Assembly: GCA_017391665.1 (NCBI GenBank)
Contig: JAFOXS010000024.1
Coordinates: forward strand, 1-6,000
Source of the DNA: Alistipes sp.
GTDB lineage: Bacteria; Bacteroidota; Bacteroidia; Bacteroidales; Rikenellaceae
Length of the DNA: 6,000 nt
Reading direction: 5' to 3'
Positions 1-6,000 of this stretch are shown one piece after another. A program made the translations under genes and the position numbers. The notes beneath the pieces were generated by a model that was given only the letters and a program-made list of their open reading frames with translations, had not been told where the DNA came from and searched no databases. How positions within the stretch are numbered: the stretch's first letter is position 1; each line of letters starts with the position of its first letter.

Positions 1-1
1 C

Positions 2-2116
2 TGGGAGATGGGTGAGACAGGTCCCTGCGGTCCCTGCAGCGAGATTCACATCGACCTGCGTGACGACGAGGAGATTCAGGCCAAGCCCGGTCGTGAGATG
101 GTTAATATGAGCCACCCGCTGGTTATCGAGATCTGGAACCTTGTATTTATGCAGTTCAACCGCAAGGCCAATGGCGAGCTGGAGCCGCTGCCCGCAAAGC
201 ACGTTGATACGGGTATGGGCTTCGAGCGTCTGTGTATGGCTCTGCAGGGTAAGAAGTCGAACTACGACACCGACGTATTCCAGCCCACAATCGCACGCAT
301 TGCCGCTATGGCTGGCAAGGCTTACGGCGAGGATGAGAAGGCTGACGTTGCTATGCGCGTTATTGCCGACCACCTGCGTGCTATTGCGTTCTCGATTGCC
401 GACGGTCAGCTGCCCGCAAATGCCAAGGCTGGCTACGTTATCCGCCGAATCCTGCGCCGTGCTGTACGTTACGGCTACACATATCTGGGCTTCACCGAGC
501 CTACAATCTGCAAGTTGGTTGCAGGTCTGGCCGACCAGATGGGTCACCAGTTCCCCGAGCTGAAGAAGCAGCAGACCTTGATCGAGCGCGTTATCGAGGA
601 GGAGGAGGCATCGTTCCTGCGTACGCTGGCTACGGGTATCAATCTTCTGGATCGTGTGATTGCAAAGGTTGGCAAGGGCGGCAAGATTGCAGGCAAGGAT
701 GCATTCGAGCTCTACGATACATTCGGTTTCCCCATCGACCTTACCGAGCTTATCGCTCGTGAGCAGGGCGTGGAGGTTGATCTTGAGGGCTTCGAGAAGG
801 AACTTCAGGCACAGAAGGAGCGTTCGCGCAATGCCGCTGCACAGGATATTGACGACTGGCAGGAGGTGTGCCCCGTTGAGCAGAGCGAGTTTGTTGGTTA
901 TGACAACCTGACAGCTCAGGTACGCATCTCACGTTATCGTCGTGTGACATCGAAGGGCAAGACTACATATCAGCTGGTATTCGACCGCACACCTTTCTAT
1001 GGTAACTCGGGTGGTCAGATCGGTGATACAGGTTACATCGCATCGGCTAACGAGAAGGTTGACATCATCGCAACGGAGAAGGAGAATGGTCTTATCATCC
1101 ACGTAACAACCGCTCTTCCCGAGAATGTGGAGGCAGAGTTCGAGGCTGTGGTAAATCCCGCTGCGCGTCAGGCTGCGGCTAACAACCACACCGCAACCCA
1201 CCTTTTGGATCAGGCTCTGCGTGCAGTGCTTGGCACACACGTTGAGCAGAAGGGTTCGATGGTTACACCCCAGGGCTTGCGCTTTGACTTCTCTCACTTC
1301 CAGAAGGTAACTGCGGAGGAGATTCGCGAGGTAGAGCGTATGGTTAACCGCCTGATTCGTGAGAACCATCCTCTGGAGGAGAACCGCGAGGCTACAATGG
1401 AGGAGGCTAACGCTATGGGTGCTATCGCACTGTTTGGCGAGAAGTATGGCGACAAGGTTCGCGTAGTGAAGTTTGGCGACTCGGTTGAGTTGTGTGGTGG
1501 TACACACACCTCGGCTACGGGTACGCTGGGTATGTTCAAGATTGTGAGCGAGAGCGCTATCTCGGCTGGTGTGCGCCGTATCGAGGCCGTTACATCGGAG
1601 CGTGCCGAGGAGTTGCACTACGCTGTGGAGGATCAGATGCGTGGCATCGCTGAGTTGGTGAACAACCCCAAGGTGGAGACCGCCATCAAGAAGATGCTGG
1701 AGGCTAACGAGGCTCTGCAGCGTGAGATTGATCAGCTGCACAAGGAGCAGGTGGATGCTCTGGTGGAGAAGATTCTCTCGGAGCGCAAGGATGGCGAGGC
1801 ATTCGTTATCGCTCGTCAGGTGCCCTATGGCTCTAATATGATCAAGGATCTGGCCTACGCTTTGCGTGCCAAGGCTGCAAATATCATTCTGGTGCTGGGT
1901 GCAGTGAATGACGGTAAGCCTATGCTGGCTGTAATGCTCGGCGACGACATCGTTGCCAAGGGCGTTGATGCAGGTGCTACCGTTCGCGAGGCTGCCAAGC
2001 TGATGCAGGGTGGCGGTGGTGGCCAGAAGTTCTTCGCAACGGCTGGTGGTAAGAACCCCGATGGCTTGCAGGCTGCAATCGACAAGGCTGTGGAGATTGT
2101 GATGAGTAAGTTGTAA
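2..2116 (+). CDS. alaS: Alanyl-tRNA synthetase, 5'-truncated by window edge
   Basis: Charges tRNA-Ala with alanine in the cytoplasm and hydrolyses mischarged Ser/Gly-tRNA-Ala. The reading frame is already open at base 2 (Trp-Glu, then MGETGPCGPCSEIH, a typical internal AlaS segment), so the first ATG at 8 is not the true start. About 170 N-terminal residues are missing, judging by the usual ~870 aa length. Counting from that Met: class II motif 3 GMGFER at 69-74; the tRNA-recognition helical region starts near RVIADHLRA at 117 and runs on through GYVIRRILRRAVRYG; the editing (SAD) domain carries the zinc ligands H394xxxH398 and C496xxxH500 (CGGTH); the C-terminal DHHA1 domain has the glycine run 668-672 followed by QKFFATAGGKN, a form I associate with Bacteroidota. 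Editing residues are intact and there is no internal stop. It ends with TAA at 2114, 43 bp before gpmI. The identification is very secure. Confidence 0.97.
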   Translation, partial: WEMGETGPCGPCSEIHIDLRDDEEIQAKPGREMVNMSHPLVIEIWNLVFMQFNRKANGELEPLPAKHVDTGMGFERLCMALQGKKSNYDTDVFQPTIARIAAMAGKAYGEDEKADVAMRVIADHLRAIAFSIADGQLPANAKAGYVIRRILRRAVRYGYTYLGFTEPTICKLVAGLADQMGHQFPELKKQQTLIERVIEEEEASFLRTLATGINLLDRVIAKVGKGGKIAGKDAFELYDTFGFPIDLTELIAREQGVEVDLEGFEKELQAQKERSRNAAAQDIDDWQEVCPVEQSEFVGYDNLTAQVRISRYRRVTSKGKTTYQLVFDRTPFYGNSGGQIGDTGYIASANEKVDIIATEKENGLIIHVTTALPENVEAEFEAVVNPAARQAAANNHTATHLLDQALRAVLGTHVEQKGSMVTPQGLRFDFSHFQKVTAEEIREVERMVNRLIRENHPLEENREATMEEANAMGAIALFGEKYGDKVRVVKFGDSVELCGGTHTSATGTLGMFKIVSESAISAGVRRIEAVTSERAEELHYAVEDQMRGIAELVNNPKVETAIKKMLEANEALQREIDQLHKEQVDALVEKILSERKDGEAFVIARQVPYGSNMIKDLAYALRAKAANIILVLGAVNDGKPMLAVMLGDDIVAKGVDAGATVREAAKLMQGGGGGQKFFATAGGKNPDGLQAAIDKAVEIVMSKL

Positions 2117-2159
2117 TCCGAAAAAAGAAAATTAAACGAATAAAATATAGTAAAGAAAA
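2117..2159 (+). promoter_or_regulatory. A-rich leader of gpmI without Shine-Dalgarno
   Basis: The 43-bp gap between alaS and gpmI is strongly A-rich and ends in AAAGAAAAA directly before the ATG. No AGGAGG-like box is present. In Bacteroidota, A-rich unstructured leaders commonly stand in for a Shine-Dalgarno sequence. I find no TAnnTTTG -7 element and no hairpin terminator here, so gpmI may be read through from alaS. That is inference from missing signals. Confidence 0.45.
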
Positions 2160-3683
2160 ATGGACAAGAAAGTATTATTGATGATTCTCGATGGCTGGGG
2201 AATCGGCAACGGCACCAAGTCAGATGTTATCGCTCAGATGAACCCTGCCTACATTACGGCTATGACCAAGAAGTATCCCCACGCGCAGTTGCGTACCGAT
2301 GGTGAGAACGTAGGTCTGCCCAATGGTCAGATGGGTAACTCGGAGGTAGGTCACCTCAATATCGGTGCTGGTCGCGTGGTATATCAGGATCTGGTGAAGA
2401 TCAACCGTGCGTGCGCCGACAACTCAATCTATCAGAACGAGGAGATCGTGAAGGCTTTTGAGTATGCAAAGGCTAATGGCGCGAGCGTACACTTTATGGG
2501 TCTTACTTCGGATGGTGGTGTTCACTCATCTATCGAGCACCTCTACAAGTTGTGCGAGATCTCGGCTCACTATGGCATCGAGAATACCTTCGTACACTGC
2601 TTCATGGATGGTCGTGACACCGACCCCAAGAGCGGTAAGGGCTTCATCGCTGATGTGGAGGCTACAATCTCAAAGACAGCTGGTCAGATCGCATCAATCG
2701 TAGGTCGTTACTACGCTATGGACCGCGACAAGCGCTGGGAGCGTGTGAAGGTTGCTTACGATCTGTTGGTAAATGGTGTTGGTGAGGCTTCGACCGATAT
2801 GGTGGAGGCTATGCAGCGCTCATACGACGAGGGTGTAACCGACGAGTTCGTGAAGCCTATCGTTCGCATCAACGAGGCAGGCGAGGTCGTAGGTCGCATC
2901 AAGCCCAACGATGTAGTTATCTTCTTTAACTACCGTAACGACCGTGCCAAGGAGATCACCGTAGTACTTACTCAGGAGGATATGCCTGCAGAGGGTATGC
3001 ACACTATGCCCCTGTACTATTGCTGTATGACTCCCTACGATGCTAAGTTCGAGGGTCTGCATATCTTGTTCGACAAGGAGAATGTTCGCAACACTATCGG
3101 TGAGTACGTATCTTCACTCGGTCTTTCACAGTTGCGTATCGCCGAGACTGAGAAGTATGCTCACGTTACGTTCTTCCTCAATGGTGGTCGTGAGGCTGAG
3201 TTCGAGAACGAGTCTCGTATCCTGGTTGCTTCACCCAAGGTTGCAACATACGACCTGCAGCCCGAGATGAGCGCCTACGAGGTTAAGGATAAGCTGGTGG
3301 AGGCTTTGAACTCGCAGAAGTTCGACTTCATCTGCCTGAACTTCGCTAATGGCGATATGGTTGGTCACACTGGTATCTACGAGGCTATCGAGAAGGCCGT
3401 TAAGGCTGTTGACGAGTGCGTAGCTGATGTTGTTGAGACCGCAAAGGCTAACGGCTACGAGGTTGTGATGATTGCTGACCACGGTAACGCCGACAACGCT
3501 GTTAATGAGGATGGTACACCCAACACGGCTCACTCGCTGAACCCCGTGCCCATCGTAGTGGTATCGGATCGTGTACACGTAGTTAAGGATGGTATCCTGG
3601 CTGACGTTGCTCCCACCGTATTGCGTTTGATGGGTCTTAAGCAGCCCGCCGAGATGACTGGTGAGGTTCTGGTTGAGATGTAG
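2160..3683 (+). CDS. gpmI: 2,3-bisphosphoglycerate-independent phosphoglycerate mutase
   Basis: Interconverts 3-phosphoglycerate and 2-phosphoglycerate in glycolysis and gluconeogenesis, through a phosphoserine intermediate with two divalent metals (normally Mn). It is a cytoplasmic enzyme of the alkaline phosphatase superfamily. The 507 aa length is normal for the family (~505-515). Visible residues: metal-binding D11 in ILDGWG; nucleophile S61 in [15 protein letters not shown]; substrate-binding H122 (DGGVHSS) and R152-D153 (DGRDTDP); the NYRNDRAKE arginines; K332 in [10 protein letters not shown]-terminal metal ligands D399 and H403 (GDMVGHTG), D440-H441 (ADHGN) and H458 (AHSLNP). The spacing matches the well-studied Geobacillus enzyme with a constant small offset, so no segment is lost. 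The start at 2160 ([14 protein letters not shown]) is the family's normal N-terminus. It lies 43 bp after alaS; I know of no functional link between the two. No clear rho-independent terminator follows. Confidence 0.97.
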   Translation: MDKKVLLMILDGWGIGNGTKSDVIAQMNPAYITAMTKKYPHAQLRTDGENVGLPNGQMGNSEVGHLNIGAGRVVYQDLVKINRACADNSIYQNEEIVKAFEYAKANGASVHFMGLTSDGGVHSSIEHLYKLCEISAHYGIENTFVHCFMDGRDTDPKSGKGFIADVEATISKTAGQIASIVGRYYAMDRDKRWERVKVAYDLLVNGVGEASTDMVEAMQRSYDEGVTDEFVKPIVRINEAGEVVGRIKPNDVVIFFNYRNDRAKEITVVLTQEDMPAEGMHTMPLYYCCMTPYDAKFEGLHILFDKENVRNTIGEYVSSLGLSQLRIAETEKYAHVTFFLNGGREAEFENESRILVASPKVATYDLQPEMSAYEVKDKLVEALNSQKFDFICLNFANGDMVGHTGIYEAIEKAVKAVDECVADVVETAKANGYEVVMIADHGNADNAVNEDGTPNTAHSLNPVPIVVVSDRVHVVKDGILADVAPTVLRLMGLKQPAEMTGEVLVEM

Positions 3684-3693
3684 AGCACAGCTG

Positions 3694-3729
3694 TTTCGTT
3701 TTTAAGCGCAATTCTTTCGTTTTAACGCA
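3694..3729 (+). repeat. Tandem imperfect direct repeat, 21-bp period
   Basis: Two near-identical units lie just after gpmI: TTTCGTTTTTAAGCGCA at 3694-3710 and TTTCGTTTTAACGCA at 3715-3729. They differ only by an extra T and an extra G in the first copy. The start-to-start distance is 21 bp, about two helical turns, which would place both copies on the same DNA face. The pair lies upstream of the proposed esterase promoter, where an activator would bind, but chance similarity in T-rich DNA is possible. No regulator can be named. Confidence 0.5.
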
Positions 3730-3732
3730 GGG

Positions 3733-3766
3733 ATTGTTCGCATGAAAGCAAATTTTGCTATCTTTG
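3733..3766 (+). promoter_or_regulatory. Putative Bacteroides-type promoter for the esterase/MBL unit
   Basis: TATCTTTG at 3759-3766 exactly fits the Bacteroidota primary-sigma -7 consensus TAnnTTTG. The best -33 candidate is ATTG at 3733-3736, 22 bp upstream, a weak match to TTTG at slightly long spacing. The -7 box is followed by a very A/T-rich stretch (ATATATAATAAAG). Transcription would start near 3771-3774, leaving a leader of only about 12-22 nt before the candidate start codons. The presence of a promoter here fits the change from housekeeping genes to exported hydrolases. Confidence 0.55.
3747..3759. repeat. 13-bp palindrome in promoter spacer
   Basis: AGCAAATTTTGCT is a perfect inverted repeat around a central T (arms AGCAAA / TTTGCT). 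It lies between the proposed -33 and -7 elements and touches the -7 box. Its position suits a repressor operator, and its 1-base centre makes a hairpin terminator unlikely. A short A/T-rich palindrome can also arise by chance, so the functional reading is tentative. Confidence 0.35.
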
Positions 3767-3784
3767 TTATATATATAATAAAGT

Positions 3785-5353
3785 ATGACGAAGATGAAGA
3801 AAATATTACTTACATTGACTGTCGCCGTATGCACTATCGTAGGTGCTGCGGCGCAGTCTGTTATTACACGTGCCACTGTCGAGCAGGGTGCGCTGGAGGG
3901 AGTGGAGGAGAATGGCCTCGGCGTGTTCAAGGCTATCCCCTATGCCAAGCCTCCCGTGGGGGAGTTGCGCTGGCGACCGCCCGTGAAGTTGGAGAAGTGG
4001 GAGGGCGTATATAAAACGGATCAATACGCCAAGATGCCCCCGCAGCAGCAGGGTCGTCAAACGGATGCTTCGCGCTGGAGCGAGGACTGCCTCTATATCA
4101 ATGTGATGACGCCCGCAAAGTCGAAGGAGGAGAAGCTGCCCGTTATGGTGTGGATCCACGGCGGTGGTTTTATTACGGGTAATTACACGTCGCCTATGGG
4201 CACAAACTTCGCCAAGCGAGGTGTTGTCTTTGTGAGTATTGCCTACCGTACGGGTGCGCTGGGCTTCCTGGCTCTGCCCGAGCTTTCGGCCGAGTCGGAG
4301 CGAGGCATCTCGGGCAACTATGGCCTGATGGATCAGATTATGGCGCTGGAGTGGGTGAAGAACAATATCGCAGCCTTTGGTGGCGATGCCGACCGCATTA
4401 CGATCTTTGGCGAGTCGGCAGGTGCCATTGCCGTGAGTATGTTGTGTGCCTCGCCGTTGGCAAAGGGTCTGTTCCACGCAGCTATAAGTCAGAGTGGTGG
4501 CTCGTTCTGCCCTGTGGATAGCGTGCGCACGAACAATAACGGTATCCGCGATGTGAAGGGTGCCGAGGCGTATGGCGTGGAGTTTATGAAGCGCATAGGC
4601 GCATCGTCGCTCAAGGAGTTGCGTGAGATGAGCCCCGAGGCGTGGATCGGCGACACGGCAAGTACGGGTGTGGGCGGTTTCTGGCCCACGGTGGATGGCT
4701 ATGTGATTACCGATGACCAATACAAACTATACCGCAGCGGCCATTTCAACGATGTGCATCTGCTCATCGGCACCAACTCGGACGAGGGTTCGATGTTTGT
4801 GCGTCCCTCGTCGGTGGAGGAGTATGTGGCAGAGGTAAAGCGTGATTATGGCCCCTTTGCCGACCGTATGCTGAAGGCATATCCGGCCACTACCGAGCAG
4901 GAGACCTTCGCGGCACGCAGCGATATATTCCGTGAGACAGCCTTTGCGTGGCCTACATATACGTGGGCGGAGTTGCAGCGCAAGGCGAGCCGCAAGAATA
5001 TCTACCTCTACTACTTCGACTATGTGCCCGAGCGTATGCAGGCCCGATCGCCTCGAGGTGCAGGCCACGCTGCCGACCTGCAGTATGTCTTCGGAACGTT
5101 CTGGGGTGAGCCCTCGGCAGAGGATCGTGCCGTGAGCGAGATGATGATGCGCAGTTGGGTGAACTTTGCTACTACGTTCAACCCCAATGGCGAGGGTGTG
5201 CCCGAGTGGCCCGAGTACAATGCCAAGAAGGCTACGGTGATGCATATCAAGGCACAGACGGCACTCATCATGCGTCCCAATGCCGATAAGCTGGAGTTGA
5301 TGGAGGAGTTTTATAAGTGGAAACGAGGACAATATAAAAATACTAACCGATGA
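3785..5353 (+). CDS. Exported type-B carboxylesterase (alpha/beta hydrolase)
   Basis: Serine hydrolase of the COesterase/PnbA family that cleaves carboxylic esters; the natural substrate is not evident. At 522 aa it has normal length. The N-terminus is a Sec signal peptide: a Lys pair, hydrophobic ILLTLTVAVCTIVG, then AAA|QS with likely cleavage before Gln, so the mature protein should be periplasmic. The early Cys is not in a convincing lipobox. Counting from 3785: EDCLYINV at 100-107, oxyanion loop HGGGF at 125-129, nucleophile S211 in GESAGA, acid E334 in GTNSDEG, and base H428 in GAGHAADLQYVFG. The catalytic triad is complete. C102 lacks the usual upstream disulfide partner. An alternative start at 3794 gives MKKILLTLT, a more typical signal peptide and a longer leader after the proposed promoter; I keep the longer form without certainty. 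Its TGA overlaps the next gene's ATG (ATGA at 5350), which implies translational coupling. Confidence 0.92.
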   Translation: MTKMKKILLTLTVAVCTIVGAAAQSVITRATVEQGALEGVEENGLGVFKAIPYAKPPVGELRWRPPVKLEKWEGVYKTDQYAKMPPQQQGRQTDASRWSEDCLYINVMTPAKSKEEKLPVMVWIHGGGFITGNYTSPMGTNFAKRGVVFVSIAYRTGALGFLALPELSAESERGISGNYGLMDQIMALEWVKNNIAAFGGDADRITIFGESAGAIAVSMLCASPLAKGLFHAAISQSGGSFCPVDSVRTNNNGIRDVKGAEAYGVEFMKRIGASSLKELREMSPEAWIGDTASTGVGGFWPTVDGYVITDDQYKLYRSGHFNDVHLLIGTNSDEGSMFVRPSSVEEYVAEVKRDYGPFADRMLKAYPATTEQETFAARSDIFRETAFAWPTYTWAELQRKASRKNIYLYYFDYVPERMQARSPRGAGHAADLQYVFGTFWGEPSAEDRAVSEMMMRSWVNFATTFNPNGEGVPEWPEYNAKKATVMHIKAQTALIMRPNADKLELMEEFYKWKRGQYKNTNR

Positions 5354-6000
5354 AGAAATTAGTTTTTTCAGCCTTGCTGTGTCTTGTAGGCACGGTGGCT
5401 ATGGCGCAACCACGCATGACCTACGAGGAGAAAGTGGTTTATGAGGGCGAGGATGTAACGTTCCGCCAGATTGATGCCCACACGTGGGAGGGTAACGGTA
5501 AGATGATGGCCAATGAGACGCTCTACATCGTCGAGGGCGAGGAGCGTGCGTTGCTAATCGATGCCGGCACGAATATCAAGGATCTGGATAAGATTGTGGC
5601 GGGCATCACGTCGAAGCCCGTGACGCTGGTGGCTACGCATGTGCATCCCGACCACACGGGTGCGTCGGTCAACTACTTCAAGGAGATTTATATCAACGCT
5701 GCCGATATGGTCAACGTCAAGGAGATGATGGGCGACTACAAGGGTGAGATTAAGTACCTCACCGATGGCGAGATAATTGACCTCGGTGGTCGTCAGATTG
5801 AGGTTATCTTCACGCCTGGCCATACACCCGGCTCAACCACATTTATCGACCGTGAGGCTCACTATGGCTTTAGCGGTGATGCCTTTGGCTCGGGTAATCT
5901 GCTGCTGACCACTAACTTTACGACCCTTGCGCTGACATGTCAGCGTATGAGCGACTATATACCTATGAAATGGAGAACCACGAGGCTAACGACCCGCAGC
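5350..6000 (+). CDS. Exported metallo-beta-lactamase-fold hydrolase, 3'-truncated, possible frameshift
   Basis: Zinc-dependent hydrolase of the MBL superfamily. The subfamily substrate (lactone, thioester, beta-lactam or other) cannot be decided. It starts with ATG at 5350, overlapping the esterase stop by ATGA. Residues 1-19 form a signal peptide (MKKLVFSALLCLVGTVAMA, cleavage before QPRM), so the protein is probably periplasmic like its partner. Metal-site motifs are present: HVHPDH at 97-102, H158 in TPGHTPGS, and D177 in FSGDAFGSGNLLL. The preceding HTWEGNGKMMANETLYIVEG and LLIDAGT segments are standard for the fold. The last metal-ligand His has not been reached. From about 5956 the frame looks disturbed: the frame gains AGA and AGG codons (5974, 5983) that occur nowhere else in the four genes, while another frame (5958-5999) reads YTYEMENHEANDPQ in ordinary codons. 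The remainder lies beyond the window, so this could be intact, a sequencing error, or a pseudogene. Confidence 0.85.
   Translation, partial: MKKLVFSALLCLVGTVAMAQPRMTYEEKVVYEGEDVTFRQIDAHTWEGNGKMMANETLYIVEGEERALLIDAGTNIKDLDKIVAGITSKPVTLVATHVHPDHTGASVNYFKEIYINAADMVNVKEMMGDYKGEIKYLTDGEIIDLGGRQIEVIFTPGHTPGSTTFIDREAHYGFSGDAFGSGNLLLTTNFTTLALTCQRMSDYIPMKWRTTRLTTRS

Noticed and set aside
8..10. ATG at position 8 as the alaS start codon
   Set aside because: The open frame continues upstream to base 2 with Trp-Glu, and the following residues match the middle of the AlaS catalytic domain rather than its N-terminus.
596..609. GAGGAGGAGG-like run inside alaS resembling a strong ribosome binding site
   Set aside because: It encodes consecutive Glu residues (EEEEA) of the protein, no start codon with a plausible gene follows, and Bacteroidota rely little on Shine-Dalgarno pairing.
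929..1741. A 270-codon open frame on the minus strand inside alaS
   Set aside because: It lies fully antisense to a conserved, motif-complete alaS frame. The translation is Leu/His/Ser-rich with no recognisable domain, as expected from the reverse complement of GAG/CAG/AAC-rich coding DNA.
3684..3730. Possible rho-independent terminator after gpmI (ACAGCTGT palindrome followed by T-runs)
   Set aside because: The 8-bp palindrome (3687-3694) has no loop and the T-tract is interrupted by CG. No stable GC stem can be drawn in the spacer.
3806..4720. A 304-codon open frame on the minus strand inside the esterase
   Set aside because: It is antisense to the esterase, whose catalytic triad and oxyanion motifs are intact. 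The product is low-complexity (Arg/His/Leu/Thr-rich) with no known fold, and it is a shadow of codon bias.

Overview
The window is about 6 kb of a bacterial chromosome, and every gene is on the + strand. It looks like Bacteroidota, probably Bacteroidales. The spacers before gpmI and the esterase are A/T-rich and lack a Shine-Dalgarno box. The esterase promoter matches the Bacteroides-type -7 motif TAnnTTTG. The coding DNA is GC-richer, with strong use of GAG, CGT/CGC and AAC codons, and the AlaS and GpmI sequences look typical of that phylum. I cannot fix the genus; Alistipes- or Prevotella-like relatives are plausible.

Layout: (1) positions 2-2116 hold the 3' four-fifths of alaS (alanyl-tRNA synthetase), whose N-terminal catalytic part lies left of the window. 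(2) A 43-bp A-rich gap follows. (3) gpmI, the cofactor-independent phosphoglycerate mutase, is intact at 2160-3683. (4) A 101-bp spacer (3684-3784) holds a tandem direct repeat, a short palindrome and a likely promoter. (5) A complete exported type-B carboxylesterase (3785-5353) overlaps by ATGA with (6) an exported metallo-beta-lactamase-fold hydrolase that starts at 5350 and runs off the right edge.

The left half is housekeeping (translation and glycolysis). The right half looks like an accessory two-gene unit of exported hydrolases: a serine esterase and a zinc hydrolase, translationally coupled under their own promoter. Their substrates cannot be read from the sequence. I see no mobile elements, CRISPR arrays, RNA genes or clearly new system.

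The most notable anomaly is near the right end. The last ~40 bases of the MBL gene appear to be out of frame, consistent with a 2-base slippage in a TATATA run at 5956-5961. This could be a sequencing error or a real disruption.
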